A DNA stretch of 64,000 bases from Hyphomicrobium sp. (GTDB lineage: Bacteria; Pseudomonadota; Alphaproteobacteria; Rhizobiales; Hyphomicrobiaceae): NCBI RefSeq assembly GCF_009026145.1, contig NZ_WBUE01000004.1, positions 1 through 64,000 on the forward strand, written 5' to 3'. Below, in pieces: positions 9,130-18,047 of this stretch. The notes beneath the pieces were generated by a model. That model had not been told where the DNA came from and made no database searches. It worked only from the letters and a program-made list of their open reading frames with translations. Both the position numbers and the translations under genes were made by a program. The stretch's first letter is position 1. Every line of letters begins with the position of its first letter.

Positions 9130-9876
9130 ATGAAGCAAAAAAAACCGCTCAAGGACCGGCTGGCCCTCGTCACTGGAGCCTCGCGCGGCATCGGGCGCGC
9201 GGTGGCTCTCGGTCTCGCACACGCCGGTGCTCACGTCGTCGTCGCCGCGCGCACCATTGGCGCTCTGGAGGAGCTCGACGACGAGATCCGCGCCGGGGGC
9301 GGCAAGGCGACGCTGCTGCAGCTCGACGTCTCCAAAGGCGACAAGATCGATCAAGTCGGGCCGACGCTGTATCAGCGCTGGGGCAAGCTCGACATATTCG
9401 TGGGCAATGCCGGCATCCTCGGGCCGCTGTCACCCCTGCACCATGTGACCGAGGATGCGTGGAACCAGGTGATCGAAGTCAACCTGTCGGCCAACTGGCG
9501 CCTGATCCGCACGCTCGATCCGCTCTTGAAGCGCTCGGACGCGGGACGCGCGGTGTTCGTCACCTCCGGTGCGGCGAGCGGCAAGCACGCCTATTGGGGC
9601 CCGTACGCGGTGTCCAAAGCGGGGCTCGAGGCGCTGGTCAAGACGTACGCGCACGAGTTGGAGGATACCAACGTGCGCGTCAATCTCGTCAACCCGGGCC
9701 CCACCCGCACCGCGATGCGCGCCAAGGCGTTTCCCGGCGAGGACCCCAAGAGGCTGCCCGCTCCGGAGGAGCTGGTGCCGCTGTTTCTGGAGCTCGTCTC
9801 GCCCAGTTGCGACTTCTCGGGGCGCATCGTCAACTTCGCCGAGTGGAAGAAGCACCACGCCTCCACCGACGCTTGA
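9130..9876 (+). CDS. SDR family NAD(P)-dependent oxidoreductase
   Basis: The 248-residue classical short-chain dehydrogenase has the nucleotide-binding TGASRGIG (about 16-23), the NAG motif VGNAGILGPLS, the catalytic serine in FVTSGAASG and the YAVSK tyrosine/lysine pair. The substrate cannot be read from sequence. Homologues follow purF in several Rhizobiales genomes. The N-terminus MKQKKPLKDRLALV includes a run of eight A bases in the DNA, a possible slippage site. An intergenic repeat follows. Confidence 0.9.
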   Translation: MKQKKPLKDRLALVTGASRGIGRAVALGLAHAGAHVVVAARTIGALEELDDEIRAGGGKATLLQLDVSKGDKIDQVGPTLYQRWGKLDIFVGNAGILGPLSPLHHVTEDAWNQVIEVNLSANWRLIRTLDPLLKRSDAGRAVFVTSGAASGKHAYWGPYAVSKAGLEALVKTYAHELEDTNVRVNLVNPGPTRTAMRAKAFPGEDPKRLPAPEELVPLFLELVSPSCDFSGRIVNFAEWKKHHASTDA

Positions 9877-9885
9877 GCGCTCGCT

Positions 9886-10034
9886 CTGTCATCTCGATCA
9901 AGTGAGGCGCCTTAGCCGAGCGCGAGCCGCGACCCAGGAGAAATTTCACCGAACGTGACCATAGAGTGTCTTCGACGATTCTCGCGCTGGGTTCCGGGTC
10001 ATCGCTCGTTTCACTCGCTCGCCCGGGATGACAG
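9886..10034. repeat. CTGTCATC/GATGACAG intergenic repeat (copy 2)
   Basis: Starts CTGTCATCTCGATC and ends CGCCCGGGATGACAG. The centre GACGATTCTCGCGCTGGGTT matches GACGATTCTTGTGCTGGGTC of the copy at 3833-4003. It fills the convergent gap between the SDR gene and the MBL gene and may terminate both. Confidence 0.75.
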
Positions 10035-10042
10035 GAGTGGGA

Positions 10043-10840
10043 TCAATCGAACTTGATGACCATGCCGTCGTAGGCCGGCTCGACGCCTTCGGGCAGCTCG
10101 CGCCGTAGCGCCTCGTAATCGAGGTCGGTGGTCATGTGCGTGAGGATGGCGCGTTTCGGCTTGAGCCGCTTGATCCACTCGAGCGCCTGCTTGACGCTGA
10201 AGTGGCTGGGGTGCGCGGTGTAACGCAGCGCATCGACGATCCACACATCGAGGTTCTGCAACAGCGGCACCGAGGCGATGGGGATGTCGCTCACGTCGGG
10301 CGAATAGGCGAGGCCGCCGATGCGGTAGCCGAGCGTGCCGATGTCGCCGTGCAGCTGCGGAATGGGAACGACCTCGATGGCGCCTGACGGTCCCTCGACG
10401 CGGATCGGCGCCGGCGGATCGATCGGATGCGGCGTGAGGATCGGCGGATAAGCGGAGCCAATCGGCTTCTCGAAGCAGTAGCCGAAGCGCTCGGTCAGGC
10501 TTTGCCGCGTCGGCTCGTCGACCCACACGTCGATGCGCTTCTTCATGGCGTAGGCGACCATGCGCAAATCGTCGATGCCGTGCGTGTGATCGGCATGGTC
10601 GTGCGTGTAGAGCACGGCATCGAGCGTCTCGCAGCGCACGCTCAAGAGCTGCTCGCGCAGGTCCGGGGCCGTATCGATCAGCACTGTCGTGTGGCGCGGC
10701 TTGCCTAGACGCTCGATCAGTGCGCTGCAGCGCGAGCGGCGGTTCTTGGGGTTGGTGGGATCGCACGCTCCCCACATGGAGCCGATGCGCGGCACGCCGC
10801 CCGATGAGCCGCAGCCCAAGATCGTGGCGCGGTAGTTCAT
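10043..10840 (-). CDS. MBL-fold metallohydrolase (PhnP-like)
   Basis: The 265-residue metallo-beta-lactamase-fold hydrolase has the metal-binding motif THDHADHTHG at about residue 85, the N-terminus ILGCGSSGGVPRIG and later histidines in PQLHGD and LTHMTTDLD. The family includes PhnP phosphodiesterases and RNase Z-like enzymes; the substrate here is unknown. Its ATG overlaps the tatD stop by 4 bases, so the two are translationally coupled, and metG-tatD-MBL is a conserved alphaproteobacterial order. Confidence 0.92.
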   Translation of the reverse strand: MNYRATILGCGSSGGVPRIGSMWGACDPTNPKNRRSRCSALIERLGKPRHTTVLIDTAPDLREQLLSVRCETLDAVLYTHDHADHTHGIDDLRMVAYAMKKRIDVWVDEPTRQSLTERFGYCFEKPIGSAYPPILTPHPIDPPAPIRVEGPSGAIEVVPIPQLHGDIGTLGYRIGGLAYSPDVSDIPIASVPLLQNLDVWIVDALRYTAHPSHFSVKQALEWIKRLKPKRAILTHMTTDLDYEALRRELPEGVEPAYDGMVIKFD

Positions 10841-11640
10841 GCGGCGGCGGTGCTGTGCTGCGCCGGACGCTGCACCTTGCGGAACAGGCGGAAGAAGTTG
10901 TCGGTCGTCGCCTTGGCGATCTCGTCCTCCGACACGCCCTTGACCCTGGCCAAGGCCGCCGCCGTATGGGCAACGAACGACGGCTCGTTGGTCTTGCCGC
11001 GGTAGGGCTCGGGTGCGAGGTACGGCGCGTCGGTCTCCACCAGCAGCCGGTCGAGCGGCACGGCTTTGGCGATATCGCGCAGCGCCTCGGATTTCTTGAA
11101 GGTGACGACGCCGGTGAAGGAGACATAGAGCCCGAGCTCGACGGCGCGTTGCGCGAGCTTTGGCCCGCCCGTGTAGCAGTGCAGGATGGCTGGGAAGGCG
11201 CCCTTGGCGTGCTCGTCCTCGAGGATGGCGATCGTGTCCTCGTCGGCATCGCGGGTGTGGATCTCGAGCGGCAGGCCGGTGAGGCGCGCCGCCTCGATGT
11301 GGGTGCGGAAGCCCTCGGCCTGCGCTTCGGGCGAAGACTTCTTGTAGAAATAGTCGAGCCCCGCTTCGCCGATGGCCACCACCTTTGGGTGCTGCGACAG
11401 GCGCACGATCTCGTCCGCCGCAATGCCGCGCTCCTCGTCGGCGTTGTGGGGATGCGTGCCGACCGAGCAATAGATGTTGGGATGCGCGTCGGCGATCTCC
11501 AGCAACGTGGGCAATTGGCGGATGCGTGTCGAGATGGTCACCATGACGCCGACACCCGCAGCCCTGGCGCGTGCGAGGATACCCTCGCGATCGGCGGCGA
11601 GCTGCGGGAAATCGAGGTGGCAGTGGTGGTCGACGAGCAT
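10837..11640 (-). CDS. tatD: TatD family deoxyribonuclease
   Basis: About 267 residues, metal-dependent hydrolase of the TIM-barrel TatD family, which acts as a 3'-5' DNase. Motifs seen are VDHHCHLDF at the N-terminus (first metal site), VAIGEAGLDYF, LEIHTRDADEDT and LLVETDAPYLAPE. The ATG at 11640 overlaps the metG stop; a GTG one codon earlier is equally possible. Its end overlaps the start of the MBL gene. Confidence 0.95.
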   Translation of the reverse strand: MLVDHHCHLDFPQLAADREGILARARAAGVGVMVTISTRIRQLPTLLEIADAHPNIYCSVGTHPHNADEERGIAADEIVRLSQHPKVVAIGEAGLDYFYKKSSPEAQAEGFRTHIEAARLTGLPLEIHTRDADEDTIAILEDEHAKGAFPAILHCYTGGPKLAQRAVELGLYVSFTGVVTFKKSEALRDIAKAVPLDRLLVETDAPYLAPEPYRGKTNEPSFVAHTAAALARVKGVSEDEIAKATTDNFFRLFRKVQRPAQHSTAAA

Positions 11641-13265
11641 CACGCTTTACCCTTGGGACCCTTCTTCGGCTTGTCCGGCTTCTCCGGCGGCGGCTCCGCC
11701 TCGGGCGCCACATAGCGCGGGAAGACACCGGACGGCTCGGGAAGCACGGTGCCGGGCTTGAGGCGTCCGCCCTCGCCTAGCGCCCTAAATGTGTGCGCTT
11801 CCTCGGGCTGGCCCAAGAGGTCGAGCAGCCTTGTGGCGGCGTGCGGGGTTACGGGTGCGGCGAGAATGGCGATCTGCCGCACCACCTCGGCCGTCACGTA
11901 GAGGACGGTCTCCATCCGCTTGGGGTCGGTCTTCTTTTTCGCCCACGGCTCCTGGCCCGCGAAATAGCGGTTGGCGTCGGCAACCACGGCCCACACGGCG
12001 TCGAGGTACTTGGTGATCGCCTGGCGGTCCATCGCCTCGCGCGCCTTGCCGTAGAGCGCGTCCGCCGCGGCAAGGATCGCCCGGTCGGCGTCGGTCAGCG
12101 CGCCCGGCTCGGGAACGCGAGCGCCGCAGTTCTTGTTGATCATCGACAGCGAGCGCTGGGCGAGGTTGCCGAGGTCGTTGGCGAGATCGGCGTTGATGCG
12201 GTTGGCGATCGCCTCCGCGCTGTAGTTGCCGTCCTGCCCGAAGTTCACCTCACGCAGGAAGAAGTAGCGCACCTGCTCGAGGCCGTAGGCGTGCACGAGA
12301 TCGAACGGATCGACGACGTTGCCGACCGACTTCGACATCTTCTCGCCCTTGCTCAAGACGAAGCCGTGGCTGAACACGCGCTTGGGCAGCTCGATGCCGG
12401 CCGACATGAGGAACGCCGGCCAGTAGACGGCGTGGAAGCGCAGGATGTCCTTGCCGATGACGTGCACGTCGGCCGGCCAGTAGTGCCACAGCTCGCTATC
12501 CTCGTCGGGAAAGCCGACGCCGGTGATGTAGTTGGTCAGCGCGTCGACCCACACGTACATGACATGCGGCGGCAAGTTCTTGCCCTCCTCGCGCTTGCGC
12601 TCTGGTACGGGGATGCCCCAGTCGAGCGTCGTGCGCGAGATCGACAGGTCCTCGAGGCCGCCTTTGACGAAGCTCACGACCTCGTTGCGCCGCTCAGGCG
12701 GCAGGATGAAGTCGGGGTTGGCGTCATAGTGCGCGAGCAGCTTGTCCTGGTAGGCGGACAGGCGGAAGAAATACGTCTCCTCCTCGGTCCATTCGACCGG
12801 CGTGCCCTGCGGGCCGCGGCGGATCTTGTCCTCGCCGAGGGTGGTCTCGCTCTCATTGTAGAACGCCTCGTCGCGCACCGAGTACCAGCCGGCATACTTC
12901 TGCAAGAAGATGTCGCCCGCCTTCTCCATGCGGCGCCAGATCTCCTCGCAGGAGCGGTAGTGGCGCGGCTCGGTGGTGCGGATGAAGTCGTCGTTCGACA
13001 GGCCGAGCAGGCCCGCCATCTCGCGGAAGCGCTTGGCGTTGCGGTCGGCGAGCTCGCGCGGCGTCAGCCCCTCTTTGGCGGCCGTCTGCTTCATCTTCAG
13101 GCCGTGCTCGTCGGTGCCGGTGAGGAAATAGACGTCCTTGCCGTCGAGGCGCTCGAAGCGCGCGATGGCGTCGGTGGCGATGGCCTCGTAAGCGTGGCCG
13201 ATGTGCGGCTGGCCGTTGGGGTAGGAGATCGCCGTCGTGATGTAGAACTTGGGGCGCCCGCTCAT
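11640..13265 (-). CDS. metG: Methionyl-tRNA synthetase
   Basis: Class I aminoacyl-tRNA synthetase of 541 residues that charges tRNA-Met. [15 protein letters not shown] carries the HIGH motif, [12 protein letters not shown] follows, and [10 protein letters not shown] carries KMSKS near residue 309. The zinc-knuckle cysteines and the C-terminal dimerisation domain of E. coli MetG are absent, giving the short form usual in alphaproteobacteria. The tail is Pro/Lys-rich ([17 protein letters not shown]). A 130-base gap follows the holB stop. Confidence 0.97.
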   Translation of the reverse strand: MSGRPKFYITTAISYPNGQPHIGHAYEAIATDAIARFERLDGKDVYFLTGTDEHGLKMKQTAAKEGLTPRELADRNAKRFREMAGLLGLSNDDFIRTTEPRHYRSCEEIWRRMEKAGDIFLQKYAGWYSVRDEAFYNESETTLGEDKIRRGPQGTPVEWTEEETYFFRLSAYQDKLLAHYDANPDFILPPERRNEVVSFVKGGLEDLSISRTTLDWGIPVPERKREEGKNLPPHVMYVWVDALTNYITGVGFPDEDSELWHYWPADVHVIGKDILRFHAVYWPAFLMSAGIELPKRVFSHGFVLSKGEKMSKSVGNVVDPFDLVHAYGLEQVRYFFLREVNFGQDGNYSAEAIANRINADLANDLGNLAQRSLSMINKNCGARVPEPGALTDADRAILAAADALYGKAREAMDRQAITKYLDAVWAVVADANRYFAGQEPWAKKKTDPKRMETVLYVTAEVVRQIAILAAPVTPHAATRLLDLLGQPEEAHTFRALGEGGRLKPGTVLPEPSGVFPRYVAPEAEPPPEKPDKPKKGPKGKA

Positions 13266-13395
13266 GGACTATGGGTCCTCGGTATGGGGATGCTGTTGTG
13301 CAAATGCAGCTTGCCGGCGCGCAGCCAGGCTACCCGCCTCACATTCGGGCAGGGCGCGGGAAGGCGGTCATGGGCCGGCGCTGCGCGTGCATCTC

Positions 13396-14529
13396 TCAGG
13401 CGGGCTTTCGATCTTGTGCGGCGGCGGCAAGGCCGGCGACGATTTCCAGGATAAGGCTCTTGCGATCGAGGTTGAGCGCAAGCGTATCGGCCTTTTCGCG
13501 GGCTACTCTTTCCCACAGGGCGGCAAACGAGGCAAGCCGGCTATCGCCGATCAGCCGGGCGGCCAGCGCGCGCTCCTCCGGGGTGCCCTCGCCCGTCGCC
13601 GCGGCGCGGATGAGGCGGGCCAGCGCGGCCAGCAACAGCTCGAAAAACAGCTCGAAGCGGGCCTGCGCGGCAATGGGTTGTAGCTCGTCGGAAAGGGTGT
13701 GGACGGCTCGCCAGTCGACGCGCGGCAACAGCTCGATGAGCCGCATGATGCGCGCCTGCAGCTCGATGCCGCCGGATCCGAGCAGGCCGAGGAGGCGACC
13801 GACGCTGCCCGCAGCGAGGCGCTCGAGCGGCGCCCAGTCGGCAGCGGCGGGAAGCGGCGCGGCGACGGCGGCAAGCGCCTGTATGGCGGCGGCGCGCAAG
13901 GCCTCATCGTCGAGCGGCTGCAGGGCCAGCGCGCGGCAGCGCGAGCGGATCGTCGGCACGAGCTGTCCGGGGGCCGACGACACGAGCAGGAATACGGTAC
14001 GCCCCGGCGGCTCCTCGAGCGACTTCAGAAGCGCATTGGCGGCATTGACGTTGAGCTCGTTCGCCTCGTCGACGATGACGACGCGCCAGCCGTCGCCGGC
14101 AGCACGATGAGCGAGGAACGAGCGCAGGCGGCGCACCTCGTCCACGGGGATGGAGGTGGCAAACCGCTTGGCCTTGACGTCGTAGGGACGGCGGATGAGC
14201 AGCAGGCCCGGATGCGAAAGGGCCCGCACCTGCCGGCTGGCGCTCGTCAGTTCCGCGACGGCGAGGCTTTGCCCGGAAGGATGCCGCTCCTCCGGCGTCG
14301 CGAGGGCCGCGCGCGCGAAGCGATAGGCCAGCGTCGCCTTGCCGACGCCCTGCGGCCCCGTGAGCAGCCAGGCATGGTGCATGCGCCCGCTGGCCAACGC
14401 TTCGGCGAGCGTGCGCTCGGCGCTGGCGTGGCCGAACAGCTCTTTGGTCTCGCGCGGGTGGGGAAAGCCTTCGAGGCGGTCCGCCTCCGGCAGCTCCTCG
14501 ATCTCAGCCGTGACGGGCGCGCGGGCCAT
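13396..14529 (-). CDS. holB: DNA polymerase III subunit delta'
   Basis: The 377-residue clamp-loader subunit has GHASAERTLAEAL, Walker A-like GPQGVGKATLAYRF (about 58-70), the sensor region NAANALLKSLEEPP and SSAPGQLVPTIRSRC. It works with the DnaX and HolA proteins to load the beta clamp. The ATG at 14529 is immediately preceded, on the - strand, by the end of a palindromic repeat (14530-14605) that supplies GGGAC as a weak ribosome-binding site. It lies between tmk and metG, the usual order in this class. Confidence 0.95.
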   Translation of the reverse strand: MARAPVTAEIEELPEADRLEGFPHPRETKELFGHASAERTLAEALASGRMHHAWLLTGPQGVGKATLAYRFARAALATPEERHPSGQSLAVAELTSASRQVRALSHPGLLLIRRPYDVKAKRFATSIPVDEVRRLRSFLAHRAAGDGWRVVIVDEANELNVNAANALLKSLEEPPGRTVFLLVSSAPGQLVPTIRSRCRALALQPLDDEALRAAAIQALAAVAAPLPAAADWAPLERLAAGSVGRLLGLLGSGGIELQARIMRLIELLPRVDWRAVHTLSDELQPIAAQARFELFFELLLAALARLIRAAATGEGTPEERALAARLIGDSRLASFAALWERVAREKADTLALNLDRKSLILEIVAGLAAAAQDRKPA

Positions 14530-14605
14530 CAGCGTCCCGATTCCGAAGGTCGCCGGAGTTCGCTGCTGGGGCCTGGAGCGACCTTCGGAATCATAAGGGG
14601 CACTG
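14530..14605. repeat. CTAGTGT-type repeat, subtype B (copy 3)
   Basis: A degenerate 76-base copy running CAGCGTCCCGATTCCGAAGG ... CCTTCGGAATCATAAGGGGC. The arms pair over about 20 bases. It is homologous to the copy at 62294-62371. It touches the holB start codon and is separated by 14 bases from a subtype A copy. Confidence 0.85.
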
Positions 14606-14619
14606 AAAGCATATGGTAG

Positions 14620-14695
14620 CTAGTGTGATTCAGATCGAGAAATTCGCTCGAGACCTCGCTTCTAATGATGGCGAATTTCTCGGTCATCACACTAG
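14620..14695. repeat. CTAGTGT-type repeat, subtype A (copy 4)
   Basis: Exactly 76 bases from CTAG to CTAG, arms CTAGTGTGATTCAGATCGAG and GGTCATCACACTAG. Its first 30 bases are identical to the copy at 62385-62460. The tmk stop codon TAG is formed by the terminal CTAG of the repeat. Confidence 0.9.
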
Positions 14696-15348
14696 CGGGC
14701 CAGCGCAAAGAGACGCGTCTGCACCGCCTTCCACACGGCGGCGAAGACGGCACGCTCGTCTTGTCCCGCATCGATGAGCACGCAGCGCTCGGGCTCGGAG
14801 CGCGCGATGTCGCGGAAGGCGTCGCGCAGCTTCCAGTGGAAGGCAAGGTCGCGCTTCTCATACGCATCCGCCTCGGTGTCGGGATTGACTTTGTCCACCC
14901 GCCGGCTGTGCGCGCGCCCGAGGCCCAGCTCGGCGGGAACGTCGAGGATGATGGTGAGATCGGGAAACGTCGGGCTGACGATCATGTCGTTCAACGCGTC
15001 GATGATCTCGCCCGGGAGGCCGCCGGCGACGCCCTGGTAGACGCGCGTTGAATCGATGAAGCGGTCGCAGATCACCCACAGCCCAGCGTTGAGCGCCGGC
15101 CGCACCGTGTTGTCGAGGTGGTCGGCGCGCGCCGCATAGAACAGCAGGGCCTCCGACAGGGCCGAATGGGGCGGCATGTTGGGGTCGAGAATGACCTGGC
15201 GCAGCGCCTCGGCGAACGGCGAGCCGCCCGGCTCGCGCGTGATGAAGGAATGGACACCGACGCGCCACAGCTGCTCGGACAGGAGCCGCGCCTGGGTCGA
15301 CTTCCCCGACCCCTCCCCGCCTTCGAATGTAATGAACTTGCCGAGCAC
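14692..15348 (-). CDS. tmk: Thymidylate kinase
   Basis: This 218-residue enzyme phosphorylates dTMP to dTDP. The P-loop FEGGEGSGKSTQ is at about 9-20, the DR(F/Y) motif is VICDRFIDSTRVYQG and the lid region lies around GLGRAHSRRVDK. The length is normal. The stop codon lies in the end of a repeat element, so insertion of the repeat may have set the present C-terminus (VQTRLFALAR). It leads the tmk-holB-metG-tatD-MBL series on the - strand. Confidence 0.97.
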   Translation of the reverse strand: MLGKFITFEGGEGSGKSTQARLLSEQLWRVGVHSFITREPGGSPFAEALRQVILDPNMPPHSALSEALLFYAARADHLDNTVRPALNAGLWVICDRFIDSTRVYQGVAGGLPGEIIDALNDMIVSPTFPDLTIILDVPAELGLGRAHSRRVDKVNPDTEADAYEKRDLAFHWKLRDAFRDIARSEPERCVLIDAGQDERAVFAAVWKAVQTRLFALAR

Positions 15349-15408
15349 GATAATGCGGTCCTAACGCCACAGCCGTGGTGCGTCGGTAACACGCCGCGCG
15401 GCGGCGAG

Positions 15409-16608
15409 CTAGAGCGGCACCCAGCTCAGGGCAAGATGGGCGAGCGCATCGAGACCGCGGCGCATCAGGCCGCCCGGCTCCACGTCCTCGGCCGCATAGA
15501 GCGGCACCTCGTTGACGGAGTTGGTCTGGCTTGTCACGCGCAGGATGGCGACCTTGTCGCCCTTCTTGATCGGCGGCTTCAGCGGGCCCTTGTAGACGAT
15601 CTCTGCCTTGAGGCGCGGGTTCTCCGGCACGCGCGGCAGGATGACCGTCACCGGACCGTCGCCGGTCAACGGCACAAAGAACGTCTTACCGCCCCACACG
15701 CGGGCGCTGCCGACGGTCTCCCCGGCGTCGAATAGCTTGAACGGCGCAAAGCTGCGATAGCCCCAATCGAGCAGCTTTCTCGCCTCCGCCGTGCGCTCGT
15801 TCTCCGTCGCCAGGCCCATGACGACGACGATCAGCCGCTTGCCGCCCTGCACGGTGGAGCCGGCGAGATTGTAGCCCGACTCCTTGACGAACCCGGTCTT
15901 CAGGCCGTCGGCGCCAATGTCGAGCGTCAGCAGAGGATTGCGGTTGTAGAACTTGTGCTTGCGGTACTCGAACAGGCGCTGCGAGAAGATCGGATAATAT
16001 TCCGGGTAGTCCTTGATGATGTGGCGCGCCAGGATGGCGATTTCGCGTGCCGTCATCAGTTGCCCCGGATCGGGGAGCCCGCTCGGATTGGCGAACGTCG
16101 ACTTGGTGAGGCCGATGTTGCGCGCTTCGGCCGTCATGCGCTTGGCGAACTGTGCCTCCGACCCCCCGAGGCCCTCGGCGAGGCAGATCGCAGCATCGTT
16201 CCCCGATTGGATGATCAATCCTTTCAGGAGATCCTCGATCGTCGCTGCCATGTTGATCGGCACGAACATGGCCGAGGTGCGCGAGGGTGCACCGCCCGTG
16301 CGCCAGGCGTGCTCGCTCATCGTGAATTCGTCGGTGAGCTTGAGGCGGCCCTCCTTGAGGGCGCGAAAGACTACGGCAGCCGTCATCAGCTTGGTGAGGC
16401 TGGCGGGCGGCAGCAGCTCGTCGGCGTTGTGCTGATAGAGGACGGCACCAGTGTCACCGTCGAGCAGAACGGCGGCCTTGGCGCGGGTCGTGAAACCACC
16501 GCCCTGCGCATGCGCCAATTGCGGCACCGACGCGGCGAAGGCCGCCAGGAGCAGCATCATGGGCAGCAGGAGATGGCCGCGAACGCGCCGGCTGGGGAAA
16601 AAGAGCAT
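15409..16608 (-). CDS. dacC: D-alanyl-D-alanine carboxypeptidase (PBP5/6 type)
   Basis: The 399-residue serine peptidase removes the terminal D-Ala from peptidoglycan stems. A signal peptide (LLLPMMLLLAAFAASVPQLA, cleavage after AHA) precedes the active-site motif SLTK at Ser70, SGNDA and KTGFV, in that order and with family spacing. The C-terminal domain and a final amphipathic stretch (MRRGLDALAHLALSWVPL) fit membrane anchoring as in PBP5. It ends 60 bases before tmk and may share its transcript. The choice between dacA, dacC and dacF names is arbitrary. Confidence 0.93.
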   Translation of the reverse strand: MLFFPSRRVRGHLLLPMMLLLAAFAASVPQLAHAQGGGFTTRAKAAVLLDGDTGAVLYQHNADELLPPASLTKLMTAAVVFRALKEGRLKLTDEFTMSEHAWRTGGAPSRTSAMFVPINMAATIEDLLKGLIIQSGNDAAICLAEGLGGSEAQFAKRMTAEARNIGLTKSTFANPSGLPDPGQLMTAREIAILARHIIKDYPEYYPIFSQRLFEYRKHKFYNRNPLLTLDIGADGLKTGFVKESGYNLAGSTVQGGKRLIVVVMGLATENERTAEARKLLDWGYRSFAPFKLFDAGETVGSARVWGGKTFFVPLTGDGPVTVILPRVPENPRLKAEIVYKGPLKPPIKKGDKVAILRVTSQTNSVNEVPLYAAEDVEPGGLMRRGLDALAHLALSWVPL

Positions 16609-16673
16609 TGCGCTTTTGCACCTTACGGAATGGCGTGACGCACCACGACTATCAAGTCAGTGCGCGGCCCATG

Positions 16674-17699
16674 TCAACGATCGAGGGCATCCCCTCCCCT
16701 AACAGTCTGCGCGCTCGCCTCGGGGTCAAATCCCGCGGCGGCGATTCGAGCCATGGCCGCAGCGGCCGCGACGTCATCATAGGGGCCGAGGCGCACGCGG
16801 TAAGCCGGATCGTCACGGGTTCCGCCAACTTCGATGGTGGTGGCGTCCTGCCCCGCCAGAAGATGGCGAAGCCGCTCGGTCTCGGAGCGCGTGGCAAAGG
16901 GGCCAACGCGCAGGTAGGTGTCGGCGGTGGACGCACCAAGGGCGGCAGGCACCTTATCTATCTGCGCACCGCGGCGGTACTGCATCACCGACCAGGTGGG
17001 CGACGGTGATTGCGACAGGCGTTGCTCCCCGGCGCCCGCCGCGCCGATAGAAGCGGTGGAGATCGAGGCCGTGCGGCCCTCCGCGACCCGCCCGCCGTAC
17101 CAGCTCTGTGCAGCGAGGTAGCGGCGCTCGGCGCTGTCGTCGCCGTTGAGCGGCGCACGTCCGGCGTAGCGGATCCGTACACGCGCGAGGCCGCGGTTGT
17201 GGAACCCGAGCGTGTGCGCCGTCCGATACGACAGGTCGATGAGCCTGTCCCTGGCGTAGGGTCCGCGGTCGTTGATGCGCACCAGCACCGTGCGCCCGTT
17301 ATGCAGATTGGTGACGTAGGCGTAGGACGGCATGGGCAGCGTCGGATGCCCCGCCGTCAGGGCGTGCATGTCGTAGACCTCACCGTTCGAGGTGCGCCGT
17401 CCATGAAAGGCGGCGCCGTACCAGGAGGCGGTGCCGACACGATCGTAGCTCGGGTTCTCGCGCGGGTGATACCAGCGCCCAGCGACGCGGTACGGCCGGC
17501 CGACCTTGTAGATGCCCCCGCCCTTGGGAATGGATCGCCCGGCGGCGACGCGTGGGCTGGCGCTGACGCCAAGATCGGCATCTATGGCTCCGCCTCCCGA
17601 GCAGGCGGCCAGCCCGGCCGTCAGGAGTGCAGCCAAGACTGGGGCGAGCGGAAGCGGCGCAGGATGACGCGGCTCGGTACGCAACAACGCTATCGTCAT
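16674..17699 (-). CDS. rlpA: RlpA-type septal-ring lytic transglycosylase lipoprotein with SPOR domain
   Basis: About 341 residues. The N-terminus has a lipobox, LAAC, after a hydrophobic stretch, so it is a lipoprotein. The double-psi RlpA domain is clear: GTASWYGAAFHGRRTSNGE, then VLVRINDRGPYARDRLIDL with the catalytic Asp. The C-terminal ~75 residues (TYLRVGPFATRSETERLRHL) form a SPOR domain that binds denuded septal glycan. The ATG at 17699 has GAGG upstream; a TTG 12 bases earlier is possible. Confidence 0.93.
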   Translation of the reverse strand: MTIALLRTEPRHPAPLPLAPVLAALLTAGLAACSGGGAIDADLGVSASPRVAAGRSIPKGGGIYKVGRPYRVAGRWYHPRENPSYDRVGTASWYGAAFHGRRTSNGEVYDMHALTAGHPTLPMPSYAYVTNLHNGRTVLVRINDRGPYARDRLIDLSYRTAHTLGFHNRGLARVRIRYAGRAPLNGDDSAERRYLAAQSWYGGRVAEGRTASISTASIGAAGAGEQRLSQSPSPTWSVMQYRRGAQIDKVPAALGASTADTYLRVGPFATRSETERLRHLLAGQDATTIEVGGTRDDPAYRVRLGPYDDVAAAAAMARIAAAGFDPEASAQTVRGGDALDR

Positions 17700-18047
17700 G
17701 GCCTCACGCAAAACGCCAACTCAAGGGGCCGTTACCTTGCGGAACGACTGTAGTCGCGGCCCGTGGCTCAGCGCATCGCGCGCGGCGAGGGTGATCGCAG
17801 CGCTGGAGGATGGCAAAACGCACTTGAGATTGCGTAAAGGCCAGGCCCAGCTTGGGTCGAAGACCAACCTTGCCCGCGGTGCCCAGCGCAGAGGCCACGC
17901 GGTGCATTGCGATGTGCGTGAACGCCGGCTGGTACAGCCGGCTCGATATCAACCAAGTCGGCTCTGCGACTCTACTAATGGTGAAAGAGTTGTTTCAGGA
18001 ATTCCTCGTATCATTTGCGTTGTATCGGCACCGGTGGTCGCCATGTG
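17700..18047. promoter_or_regulatory. Divergent intergenic region, rlpA / diguanylate cyclase
   Basis: No gene seen in 348 bases. It holds a small palindrome CGACTGTAGTCG at 17745-17756 and a perfect hairpin GCCGGCTG-GTA-CAGCCGGC at 17924-17942. The hairpin is about 105 bases before the cyclase ATG and could be an operator or a leader structure. Promoters for both genes must lie here, but I see no clear -35/-10 pair. Confidence 0.45.

Noticed and set aside
11793..13454. A 553-codon open frame on the + strand opposite metG
   Set aside because: It is the antisense of a highly conserved synthetase; GC-rich codon bias opens the opposite frame. No motifs or ribosome-binding site.
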